DNA from: Nonomuraea jabiensis
GTDB taxonomy: Bacteria > Actinomycetota > Actinomycetes > Streptosporangiales > Streptosporangiaceae
Assembly (NCBI RefSeq): GCF_014204795.1
Contig: NZ_JACHMB010000001.1
Coordinates: 62,001-126,000, forward strand
Length of the DNA stretch: 64,000 nucleotides
Direction of reading: 5' to 3'
Position 1 is the first letter of the stretch, and each line of letters starts with the position of its first letter. The notes under the pieces were generated by a model, which was not told where the DNA came from, made no database searches, and saw only the letters and a list, made by a program, of their open reading frames with translations. The position numbers and the translations under genes were made by a program. Of the stretch, positions 1-6,578 are shown one piece after another.

Positions 1-165
1 GGGTCGATCCGGCGGATGTACCAGTACGAGATCTCGCACATCTTCTCGGGCGAGGTGACCGCGGAGGCGCTGAAGAAGCGGGAGCTGGTGCGCCGCCTCG
101 AGATCGTCGGCGTCGCCATCGGCAACGCCGCCGACGCCATCGCCGACGGCGCCATGAAGCGCTAG
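1..165 (+). CDS. DUF47/PhoU-like phosphate-transport accessory protein, C-terminal fragment
   Basis: This is the last 54 codons of a gene that begins before the window. The visible part is helical and charged (KKRELVRRLE followed by GNAADAIADGAMKR) and ends in the D-x-I-x-x-x-x-x-K pattern typical of the final PhoU-like helix of DUF47 proteins. DUF47 proteins usually sit beside Pit-type phosphate permeases and are thought to modulate them; no permease is visible here because the upstream side is missing. Its stop codon overlaps the stop of the convergent SDR gene by 4 nt. The family call rests on a short tail and could be wrong. Confidence 0.55.
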   Translation, partial: GSIRRMYQYEISHIFSGEVTAEALKKRELVRRLEIVGVAIGNAADAIADGAMKR

Positions 166-1115
166 CCGAAGGCGTTGACCCCGGTCAGCTCGGCGGACAG
201 CGCCCACAGCCGGGCGGCCTGCTCCGGGTCGATCGCATAGTCGCGCACCCCTGGCCCGGCGCCCTCCGTGGTCGGCTCGGCGAGGTCGCAGTCCTCGCAG
301 TAGACGCCGCCCATGCCCGCCAGCTGCGGCGAGGTGGCCGCCCACACCTGGGTGGCCGCGCCCTGCTCGGGGGTCTTGAACGTGGGGTCCAGGGCGTTGC
401 CCTCCTCGTCGATCCACCCCGCGGCGACCATCTCCTCCTTGCGGAGGTGGCGCTGCAGAGGCGTGAGGATGGCGCCCGGATGCAGCGCGAACGCCCGCAC
501 CCCCGCGTCCCGGCCGAGCGCGTCGAGCTGGACGGCGAACAGGACGTTGGCGGTCTTCGCCTGCCCGTAGGCCTGCCACTTGTCGTAGCCCCGCTCGAAC
601 TGCACGTCGTCCCACCGGATGCCCGCATGCCGGTGCCCCGCGGACGAAACGGACACGACCCGTCCCCGGCCCTGGGCCACGGCCGGCCAGAGGCGGTTGA
701 CGAGCGCGTAGTGGCCCAGGTGGTTCGTGGCGAACTGCGCCTCCCACCCGGGGCCCACCCGCGTCTCTGGGCAGGCCATGATCCCGGCGCTGTTGATGAC
801 GATCTCGACGCTGCGGCCGGTGGCCAGGAAGCGCTCGGCGAACTGCCGCACGCTCTCCAGATCGGCGAGGTCGAGCTCGTCCACCTCGACCCCGCCGATG
901 CCCGCGACCGCTTCCTCGGCGACCTCGCGGCGGCGCGCGGGCACCACCACGCGTGCTCCGGCTCGGGCGAGCGCCCGCGTGGTCTCCAGGCCGATGCCGG
1001 AGTAGCCGCCGGTGACGATCGCCAGCTTTCCCGAGAGATCGATCCCGTGGAGCACGTCGTCCGCGGTGCTCCTGGCCCCGAACCCCGACCCGATCTTGTG
1101 TTGTGGCGTTGTCAT
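162..1115 (-). CDS. SDR-family oxidoreductase
   Basis: A classical short-chain dehydrogenase/reductase of about 317 residues. The cofactor motif TGGYSGIG lies at residues 35-42, NSAG at 108-111, and the catalytic Y-x-x-x-K (YGQAK) at 183-187, with the active-site serine in VSVSS about 25 residues before it. It is expected to be a cytosolic NAD(P)-dependent reductase; the WW-domain-oxidoreductase/retinol-dehydrogenase-like layout does not fix the substrate. A GTG nine bases upstream is also in frame, but it lies inside the promoter -10 hexamer, so I chose the ATG at 1115. The promoter places the transcript start at about that ATG, implying a leaderless message. The gene is monocistronic and convergent with the DUF47 fragment. 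Confidence 0.88.
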   Translation of the reverse strand: MTTPQHKIGSGFGARSTADDVLHGIDLSGKLAIVTGGYSGIGLETTRALARAGARVVVPARRREVAEEAVAGIGGVEVDELDLADLESVRQFAERFLATGRSVEIVINSAGIMACPETRVGPGWEAQFATNHLGHYALVNRLWPAVAQGRGRVVSVSSAGHRHAGIRWDDVQFERGYDKWQAYGQAKTANVLFAVQLDALGRDAGVRAFALHPGAILTPLQRHLRKEEMVAAGWIDEEGNALDPTFKTPEQGAATQVWAATSPQLAGMGGVYCEDCDLAEPTTEGAGPGVRDYAIDPEQAARLWALSAELTGVNAFG

Positions 1116-1153
1116 GCGACTCACGCTACGAGTTGGAGCCCACTCCAGGTCAA
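1115..1153 (-). promoter_or_regulatory. MerR-type promoter with 19-bp spacer driving the SDR gene
   Basis: Read on the minus strand there is TTGACC (1148-1153), a 19-nt spacer and TAGCGT (1123-1128). The spacer holds the palindrome TGGAG-CCCA-CTCCA (1134-1147). A 19-bp spacer with a centred palindrome is the hallmark of promoters untwisted by MerR-family activators such as SoxR or MerR. The expected start point falls on or next to the ATG at 1115. No MerR-family gene lies in the window, so the regulator must be encoded elsewhere. Confidence 0.7.
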
Positions 1154-1166
1154 ACGCCCGCGGGCG

Positions 1167-2054
1167 TCACAGGCCGAGGGGCTGGGCGAGCTCGGTCAGC
1201 TGGGTCAGGGCGTGGGCGAGGTCCGGGGTGTCCGGGGAGAGGGGCTGGATGACGACGTGGTCGGCCCCCGCGTCCAGGTGGTCGTGCACGCGCTTGGTGA
1301 TCGCGTCGGCACTGCCCCAGGCCACGATGGCGTCCACGAGGCGGTCGCTGCCGCCTCCGGCGACGTCCTCGTCCGTGAAGCCCAGCGTGCGCAGGTTGTT
1401 GAGGTAGTTGGTCAGCGTCAGGTAGTGGGACATGTGGGCGCGGGCGATCTCGCGGGCGCGGGCCGGGTCGGACTCCAGGACGACCGCCTGCTCGGGGATC
1501 AGCAGCGGGCCCGGGCCGAGGATCCGGCGGGCCTGCGCGGTGTGCTCCGGTGGCACGAAGTAGCTGTGGGCGCCGTCCGCCAGGTCCCTGGAGAGCTCCA
1601 GCATCTTGGGCCGCAGCGCGGCGAGGATCCGAGGAGCCGGGGTCGAGGGCACGGGCAGCGTCTGGTCGGCCTGCTCCATGGCCGCCAGGTAGGTGCGCAT
1701 CGCGGCCAGGGGCTTGGCGTAGTCGTGGCCGCGGCCGGTGACCAGCGGGGCGTGGCTGACCCCGATGCCCAGCAGGAAGCGGTCGGGGAAGGCGTCGCCC
1801 AGCGCGGCCGCGCCCGCGGCCATGGCCGTGGCGTCGCGCACCCAGAGGTTGGCGATGCCGGTGCCGACCGCGATGCGCCGGGTGGCCGCCAGCAGGACGG
1901 CGGACATGACGAGCGGCTCCTTGCTGCCCATGCCCTCGTTGACCCAGAGCGAGCCGTAGCCCAGCGACTCGATCTCGGCCGCCGCGCGGCGGGCCTCCTC
2001 GGCGGGGGCCTTGCTGATCATGGGATGCCACACTCCGACGCGCCCGATGTCCAC
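1167..2054 (-). CDS. LLM-class F420-dependent oxidoreductase
   Basis: A luciferase-like TIM-barrel protein of 295 residues. It starts IGRVGVW and has the family's SLWVNEGMGSKEP strand, the ATRRIAVGTGIANLW and FLLGIGVSH segments, and a C-terminal HVVIQPL strand before the last helices. Actinomycete relatives use reduced F420 as hydride donor; the substrate cannot be read from sequence. The GTG at 2052-2054 has a strong Shine-Dalgarno (GAGGGGAG) six bases upstream, whereas the longer reading frame runs through the divergent ArsR gene. It is divergent from ArsR, and two operator-like repeats lie between the two genes, so control by that regulator is likely. Confidence 0.87.
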   Translation of the reverse strand: MDIGRVGVWHPMISKAPAEEARRAAAEIESLGYGSLWVNEGMGSKEPLVMSAVLLAATRRIAVGTGIANLWVRDATAMAAGAAALGDAFPDRFLLGIGVSHAPLVTGRGHDYAKPLAAMRTYLAAMEQADQTLPVPSTPAPRILAALRPKMLELSRDLADGAHSYFVPPEHTAQARRILGPGPLLIPEQAVVLESDPARAREIARAHMSHYLTLTNYLNNLRTLGFTDEDVAGGGSDRLVDAIVAWGSADAITKRVHDHLDAGADHVVIQPLSPDTPDLAHALTQLTELAQPLGL

Positions 2055-2073
2055 GGCCGCTCCCCTCGCATAG

Positions 2074-2123
2074 AATGTTCGATCGAGATGGAACACTACA
2101 GTAATGTTCGATCGCAGTCGAAC
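2074..2123. promoter_or_regulatory. Twin operator between LLM gene and ArsR regulator
   Basis: The 12-mer AATGTTCGATCG occurs twice in the same orientation, at 2074-2085 and 2103-2114, exactly 29 bp apart. Each starts an inverted repeat: GTTCGA-N6-TGGAAC at 2077-2094 and the perfect GTTCGA-N6-TCGAAC at 2106-2123. Two sites about three helical turns apart in a divergent intergenic region suggest cooperative binding by the adjacent ArsR-type regulator. The predicted regulator start (2088) lies between the sites, so either the message is short-leadered or translation begins further in. Confidence 0.65.
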
Positions 2124-2444
2124 AGGACGCGCGGTCTGACACACACATCCCCGATCGAGGTCTCGCTGCAGGCCGCCCTCGACGCGCTGGGCGATCCGAT
2201 CCGGCGCCGCATCGTGCGGGAGCTGGCGGACGTCCCCGACTGGACGCGCGCCTGCGGCACGTTCTCCCACCTGCCGGTGGCCAAGTCCACGCTCAGCCAC
2301 CACTTCTCGGTGTTACGCAACGTGGGGCTGCTGGAGCAGCGCGACGAAGGCGCCCGGCGGCTCAACCGCCTGCGCCGGCAGGAGTTCGACCACCGCTTCC
2401 CCGGATTGCTGGGGCTCGTGCTGGAGGAGGAGCGACAGGGGTAA
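2088..2444 (+). CDS. ArsR/SmtB-family winged-helix regulator
   Basis: About 118 residues. The core ALDALGDPIRRRIVRELAD followed by VAKSTLSHHFSVLRNVGLL is the ArsR winged-helix fold with its recognition helix; no metal-binding ELCVC motif is present, so it probably senses a small molecule or redox state instead. It probably represses the divergent LLM gene and itself through the twin operators. The start is uncertain: the ATG at 2088 is the only ordinary start in frame but lies between the operators with a poor ribosome site. Codon 76 is TTA (2313-2315), the rare leucine codon read by the developmental bldA tRNA in related actinomycetes. Confidence 0.82.
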   Translation: MEHYSNVRSQSNRTRGLTHTSPIEVSLQAALDALGDPIRRRIVRELADVPDWTRACGTFSHLPVAKSTLSHHFSVLRNVGLLEQRDEGARRLNRLRRQEFDHRFPGLLGLVLEEERQG

Positions 2445-2454
2445 CGTCTGGCGG

Positions 2455-2928
2455 GTGGGTGCCATGGAGGGGCAAGCGGGCAGCAGCGACCGGCCGGCGG
2501 CCCGGGTCGTCTGCCTGGATCGCGACGGCAGGGTGCTGCTCATGCACTGGTACGACTCCGTCAGCCGCACGGACGTCTGGGAGCCGCCCGGCGGCGGGAT
2601 CGACCCCGGCGAGACGGCGCTGGAGGCGGCCAGGCGGGAGCTGGGCGAGGAGACCGGGCTGCCGGGCTCGGCGGTGCGGGAGCGGTTCGTCGAGGTCGAG
2701 CGCGACTTCTCGTGGCTGGGAGTGCGATATGTGAAGACCGAGCCGTTCTTCCTGGCCATCTTCGAGGAGGCGCGGCCGGAGGTGGATCCCGGGCAGCTCA
2801 CCGAGGAGGAGCAGGCGGCCTACCGGGGATACGCCTGGGCCGAGGAGCTGCCCGCCGACGTGGAGCCGCCCGAGCTGGCGAAGGTGATCGAGCGGCTCAC
2901 CACGCGGTGGGTCACAGGTCCAGCGTGA
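2455..2928 (+). CDS. NUDIX hydrolase
   Basis: A 157-residue single-domain pyrophosphohydrolase. The Nudix box is complete: GGGIDPGET, then ARRELGEETGL, giving the G-x5-E-x7-R-E-x2-E-E pattern that binds Mg2+ and the diphosphate. The preceding strands (ARVVCLDRDGRVLLMHW) are the usual beta-sheet. The substrate class (nucleotide, sugar nucleotide or cofactor) cannot be deduced. The GTG at 2455 and the ATG at 2464 are both possible starts. It follows the ArsR gene by 10 bp and may be co-transcribed; its 3' end overlaps the convergent metallo-hydrolase by 17 bp. Confidence 0.87.
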   Translation: MGAMEGQAGSSDRPAARVVCLDRDGRVLLMHWYDSVSRTDVWEPPGGGIDPGETALEAARRELGEETGLPGSAVRERFVEVERDFSWLGVRYVKTEPFFLAIFEEARPEVDPGQLTEEEQAAYRGYAWAEELPADVEPPELAKVIERLTTRWVTGPA

Positions 2929-3652
2929 CGCCCTCGGAGGCGACCGCCAGCGTGCCGTCATAGGACTTCGCGGCGGCCAGCAGCGCTAGCGCCGCCGACG
3001 TGTCGGGCCACAGGTGGGTCAGGAGCAGGCGGGCCACCCCCGCCGAGGCCGCGGTGTGGCCCGCGTCCAGGGCGCTGGACAGGTAGGGCGCGTCCTCCTC
3101 GGGGACGCGTTCCGGATAGGTCGCCTCGGCCACCAGCAGGTCCGCCCCCTCCGCCAGCGCCACCAGCTCGGGGGACGGCCCCGTGTCACCGGTGTAGGCG
3201 ATCACGCGACCTCCCGCGCTCAGCCGCAGGCCGGCGTTGGACACGTGGTGCGGCAGGTCGAACACGTCCAGGCGGAACGGACCGACCTCGTACGGCACGC
3301 CGGGCGCAAGATCGCGCGTCACGAAGCTGCCCGCCAGCATGCGCGGCTTGTCCAGCGCCAGGACGGCGTCCAGCGCGCCCGGTGGCGCGTACACCGGCAG
3401 GGCGGGAGCGGGGACGTCGGCGAGGGCGCGGGCGCGCAGCAGCGGGTTGAGGTCGGCGCAGTGGTCGGGGTGGCCGTGGGTGACCAGCACCGCGTCCACC
3501 TCGTCGGCCCGTATGTGCCCGAGGAGCCTCGGCAGCGTGGCGTAGCCGGGATCGACGAGGACGCGGAACCCCTCGGCCTCGACCACGTAACCGCTGCACG
3601 CCTGCCCCGCCGCGGGCCAAGCCCCGCAGCCCCCCAAAACCGTAAATTTCAC
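2912..3652 (-). CDS. MBL-fold metallo-hydrolase
   Basis: A 246-residue metallo-beta-lactamase-fold protein. It shows THGHPDHCADL (the H-x-H-x-D-H zinc site, about residues 59-66), LPHHVSNAGLRL, YTGDTGPS (third zinc aspartate) and a C-terminal LLLTHLWP histidine. The arrangement resembles the RNase Z/phosphodiesterase-like branch (YhfI-like), so a phosphodiester substrate is plausible. It starts directly at MKFTVLGGCGAWP. It is cytosolic with no signal peptide. It lies just downstream of the serine hydrolase gene on the same strand (27-bp gap) and is convergent with the NUDIX gene. Confidence 0.87.
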   Translation of the reverse strand: MKFTVLGGCGAWPAAGQACSGYVVEAEGFRVLVDPGYATLPRLLGHIRADEVDAVLVTHGHPDHCADLNPLLRARALADVPAPALPVYAPPGALDAVLALDKPRMLAGSFVTRDLAPGVPYEVGPFRLDVFDLPHHVSNAGLRLSAGGRVIAYTGDTGPSPELVALAEGADLLVAEATYPERVPEEDAPYLSSALDAGHTAASAGVARLLLTHLWPDTSAALALLAAAKSYDGTLAVASEGVTLDL

Positions 3653-3679
3653 ACTAATCCCCAGAAAGTAGCCGTGCCC

Positions 3680-4471
3680 TCACGCATGGGGGCCGTCGCG
3701 GAAATGGCCGAGTTCGTCGAGCGTCGTCACCAGGAGCCCGCGCAGCAGCCGCCCCGCCACCTTCTCATGATCGGGCTCCACGGGCACGCCCTTGCCCACC
3801 TTCTCCGCGTACACCTCGCGCTCCCGCAGGTCGGTGTACGGCAGCGCGGTCATCCCCACGGCCACGGCGACCCGGGTGCCGCCTCGGGGCAGCACGGCCA
3901 CGGTGTGCGTACGCAGGCAGGTCTCGTCAGGGGCGCCGTACCAGCCGCTCTTGACCCCGGCGCCGGGCGAGCGGATCGCCTCCCGGGCCCCGAACGCCTG
4001 CGACGCGCTGACCTGCCGCATCCACCCCAGGATGGTCTCCGCGACCGGGTCACCGGCGACGGCGGCCTGCGCGAGCACCGCGTACGCGATCGCGACCTCG
4101 TCGGCGGCCACCTCGACGGAGCCGAACCGCGAGGGGTCGCCGTTGGGCGGCGACCAGGCGATGCCGGTGCGGCTGCGGAGGTCGTCGAGGATGACCCGGG
4201 GGCCGACGGCCAGCCACAGGTTGAGCGTGTCGGCGTTGGAGGACACGACCACGGCGGGCTCGGCGTGCCGCCGCCACCGTTCGGCGTCGGGGATGCGGGC
4301 CGCGCTCACCCACGCGTACAGGGGTTTGAGCAGCGAGGCGCAGCGCAGCCGCGCCAGGCCCACGGTGACGCCCACCGTGCGGGCGGGCGGCCCGCCGTAG
4401 CCGCGCCTGATGCCCGCGGCCTGGACGCTGGCGCTGGGATCGAGGTTTTTGAGCAGGTCGTTGAAGCCCAC
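3680..4471 (-). CDS. Serine hydrolase of the class A beta-lactamase/PBP-like fold
   Basis: 263 residues. The three sequence landmarks of the fold are present in order and with sensible spacing: S-x-x-K as SLLK, an SDN-like triad as SSNAD, and KSG as VKSGWYG followed by the THTVAVLP strand. This suggests a serine acyl-enzyme. There is no signal peptide or lipobox at the N-terminus (MGFNDLLKNLDP), so a periplasmic beta-lactamase role is unlikely; cytosolic serine hydrolases of this type are common and uncharacterised in actinomycetes. It precedes the MBL-fold gene on the same strand. Confidence 0.75.
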   Translation of the reverse strand: MGFNDLLKNLDPSASVQAAGIRRGYGGPPARTVGVTVGLARLRCASLLKPLYAWVSAARIPDAERWRRHAEPAVVVSSNADTLNLWLAVGPRVILDDLRSRTGIAWSPPNGDPSRFGSVEVAADEVAIAYAVLAQAAVAGDPVAETILGWMRQVSASQAFGAREAIRSPGAGVKSGWYGAPDETCLRTHTVAVLPRGGTRVAVAVGMTALPYTDLREREVYAEKVGKGVPVEPDHEKVAGRLLRGLLVTTLDELGHFRDGPHA

Positions 4472-4486
4472 GCCACCACCGTAGAC

Positions 4487-5104
4487 CTACGGAGGGCTCC
4501 CCCAGCGACCTTCGTACCACTCCAGGCCCGGCGGGTCGCCGGGCAGCTCGGTCGCCCCCGGCGCGCGCAGGCCGTCGAGCGCGATGGTCAGCAGCCGCTG
4601 CTTGGCGTGCGGATGCTCGCCGCCGGGCGCCGGCCGGCTGAACTGCTCTATGAGCAGCGAGATGTCCAGCGTGGTGACGTCGCCCCTGAGCACGCCGGCC
4701 GCGCGCGCCCTGGCGATCAGCCGGTCGGCGAGCTCGGTGCCCCTGCGGGCCGTGCGCCACATCTCGTCGGTGACCTCGATGGTGCCGGCGACCGGTGCGA
4801 GTGCGCCCGCCCTGAACCCGACGCACGCGCGGAGGTAGGAGGCCAGCCCCTCCCACGGGTCCGGCTCGGCCAGCCCCGCCTCGGCCGCCTCGGCCCCGCG
4901 CTCCATGGCGATCACGCACAGGCGCTGGAGCAGCTCCTCCTTGGTGCGGTAGCGGCGATAGAGGCTGCCCATGCCCACGCCCGCCGCCTTGGCGATGGCC
5001 GACACCGGCGCGTCGAACCCCTGCGTCGTGAACACCTCGTGCGCGGCCCGCAGCAGCCGCAGATCGTTGCGCGCGGCCTCGGCCTGCCTCCCGCGGGTGC
5101 TCAT
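4487..5104 (-). CDS. TetR-family repressor
   Basis: 205 residues with an N-terminal TetR helix-turn-helix (VSAIAKAAGVGMGSLYRRY) and a variable ligand-binding C-terminal domain with the YLRACVGFRAG and TARRGTELADRLI helices common in regulators of drug and redox genes. It is divergent from a quinone-oxidoreductase-type gene, and a perfect 8-bp inverted repeat lies between them. It probably represses both. The ATG at 5104 was chosen because the frame upstream of it runs through the intergenic operator and the neighbouring gene. Confidence 0.87.
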   Translation of the reverse strand: MSTRGRQAEAARNDLRLLRAAHEVFTTQGFDAPVSAIAKAAGVGMGSLYRRYRTKEELLQRLCVIAMERGAEAAEAGLAEPDPWEGLASYLRACVGFRAGALAPVAGTIEVTDEMWRTARRGTELADRLIARARAAGVLRGDVTTLDISLLIEQFSRPAPGGEHPHAKQRLLTIALDGLRAPGATELPGDPPGLEWYEGRWGSPP

Positions 5105-5126
5105 GCCGTACAGGATATTAGTATTT

Positions 5127-5145
5127 TCGGAGCGGATCGCTCCGA
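5127..5145. promoter_or_regulatory. Palindromic operator for the TetR/oxidoreductase pair
   Basis: TCGGAGCG-GAT-CGCTCCGA is a perfect 8-bp inverted repeat with a 3-bp centre, 19 bp in all, a typical size for a TetR dimer site. It lies 22 bp from the TetR start and 16 bp from the oxidoreductase start. The AT-rich tract GATATTAGTATTTT next to it offers -10 elements for both directions. Autoregulation is inferred from position. Confidence 0.7.
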
Positions 5146-5161
5146 TAAAGAAGGGCTCATC

Positions 5162-6097
5162 ATGCGTGCGGTGGTCTTGAGGCGGTACGGCGGGCCGGAG
5201 GCGCTGGTCGTGGAGGAGGTGCCGGACCCGGTGGCCGGGCCCGGGCAGGTGCTCGTGGACGTGTCGGTGGCGGGCATCACGTTCGTCGAGACGCAGGTAC
5301 GCGCCAACCGGGGGCCGCGGCAGGCCGAGCTGCCCGCGATCCTGGGCAACGGCGTCGCGGGGACGGTGGCCGCGACCGGCGAGGGCGTCGACCCGGCGCT
5401 GACCGGCACGCCGGTGGTCAGCACGCTCGGCGGTCACGGCGGATACGCCGAGCTCGCGGTGGCGAGCGCCGACGACCTGATCCCGATCCCCGACGGCCTG
5501 TCGCCCGAGTTCGCGGTGGCGCTGCTCGCGGACGGGCGCACCGCCGTGGGCCTCGCGCGGGCCGCCGCCCCCCAGCCCGGGGAGTGGGTGCTGGTCGAAG
5601 CGGCCGGCGGCGGCGTGGGGAGCCTGCTGGTGCAGCTCGCCACGGCCGCGGGGGCGCGCGTGGTGGGCGCGGCGAGCAGCGCCGCCAAGCGCGACCTGGC
5701 GGCGGGCCTGGGCGCGGAGCTGACGGTCGACTACACCGACCCCGGCTGGACCGAGCTGGTACGGGACGCGACGGGCGGCCTCGACCTGGTCTTCGACGGG
5801 GTCGGCGGCGAGGTCGGCGCGGCGGCGCAGGGGCTGCTCAAGGACGGCGGCCGGCTGAGCGTGTACGGCATGGCGGGCGGTCCGATGACCACGCCGGAGC
5901 CGCGCGTGACGGCGGTCGCCTGGCCGCAGGCGGACCTGCGCGAGCTGGCCAGGCAGGCTCTGACGCTGGCCGCCGCCGGACGCCTGCGCCCGACCGTCGG
6001 CGCCGTCTACCCCCTGGAGTCGGCCGCCGAGGCGCACGCCGCCATCGAGGCCCGCGCGGTGACCGGCAAGAGCCTGCTCACGATCCGGCCCCTTTAG
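5162..6097 (+). CDS. NADPH:quinone oxidoreductase-like medium-chain dehydrogenase
   Basis: 311 residues of the zinc-independent MDR superfamily. The N-terminal GroES-like domain starts MRAVVLRRYGGPEAL and contains GNGVAGTV; the nucleotide-binding domain has VEAAGGGVGSLLVQLA, LGAELTVDY and LDLVFDGVGG; the C-terminus is the usual AHAAIEARAVTGKSLLTI. Structural zinc cysteines are absent, as in quinone reductases. It probably reduces quinones or enones with NADPH. The Shine-Dalgarno AAGAAGG lies 7 bp before the ATG. The divergent TetR and the palindrome suggest induction by an electrophile or its own substrate. Confidence 0.87.
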   Translation: MRAVVLRRYGGPEALVVEEVPDPVAGPGQVLVDVSVAGITFVETQVRANRGPRQAELPAILGNGVAGTVAATGEGVDPALTGTPVVSTLGGHGGYAELAVASADDLIPIPDGLSPEFAVALLADGRTAVGLARAAAPQPGEWVLVEAAGGGVGSLLVQLATAAGARVVGAASSAAKRDLAAGLGAELTVDYTDPGWTELVRDATGGLDLVFDGVGGEVGAAAQGLLKDGGRLSVYGMAGGPMTTPEPRVTAVAWPQADLRELARQALTLAAAGRLRPTVGAVYPLESAAEAHAAIEARAVTGKSLLTIRPL

Positions 6098-6546
6098 GAG
6101 CCGAAGCGCGCCCACGACACGACGAGCGCGGCCGGCACCAGCGCGACCACGCCCAGCGCGGTCACCACCTTCCACCGCCGCGCCACCCCCGGCTCCGTCA
6201 TGAACGCCGCCACGGCCCCCGCCCCGGCGAAGACCGCCCCGGCCGTGACGGCGTGCGCGAGCGAGGACGTCCACGAGGGCATTGCCTCGCCGACGAGCCG
6301 GAACACCACCAGCACCCCGCCTGCCACCAGCGCCACCCGCCGCCCGGGCCGTACGTCCACCCGCTCCAGCACGAGCGTGGCCCCGGCGAGCAGGGCCAGT
6401 GTGATCACCACCACGACGCCGACGGCGGGGGCCAGGCACCCCCAGTCCTCGCAGCCGATGCCCGCCCAGGCCAGGCGCACGCTGGCCCACCACAGCACCC
6501 CCAGAGCGGCGCACACCGCGGCCGCTCGCCCCATTCGCCCCCGCAT
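6094..6546 (-). CDS. Small integral membrane protein, unknown function
   Basis: 150 residues with about four predicted membrane segments: residues 8-28, 40-60, 70-88 and 95-115, with a fifth possible near the C-terminus (VVTALGVVALVPAALVVSW). The first extracytoplasmic loop carries two cysteines (GCEDWGC) that could form a disulfide. I recognise no family. It is a single gene, convergent with the quinone oxidoreductase and overlapping its stop by 4 nt. Confidence 0.6.
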   Translation of the reverse strand: MRGRMGRAAAVCAALGVLWWASVRLAWAGIGCEDWGCLAPAVGVVVVITLALLAGATLVLERVDVRPGRRVALVAGGVLVVFRLVGEAMPSWTSSLAHAVTAGAVFAGAGAVAAFMTEPGVARRWKVVTALGVVALVPAALVVSWARFGS

Positions 6547-6578
6547 GCCCCCATAGTCCCACCGCGCCCAGGCGGTCG

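Noticed and set aside
1167..2303. Longer start for the first LLM oxidoreductase (378 residues)
   Set aside because: The extra N-terminal part is antisense to the ArsR gene and crosses the operators; GTG 2054 has a strong ribosome site.
3014..5161. Long plus-strand frame running into the quinone oxidoreductase gene
   Set aside because: Only the part from 5162 matches a family. The upstream part is antisense to the MBL, serine hydrolase and TetR genes and has shadow-type composition.
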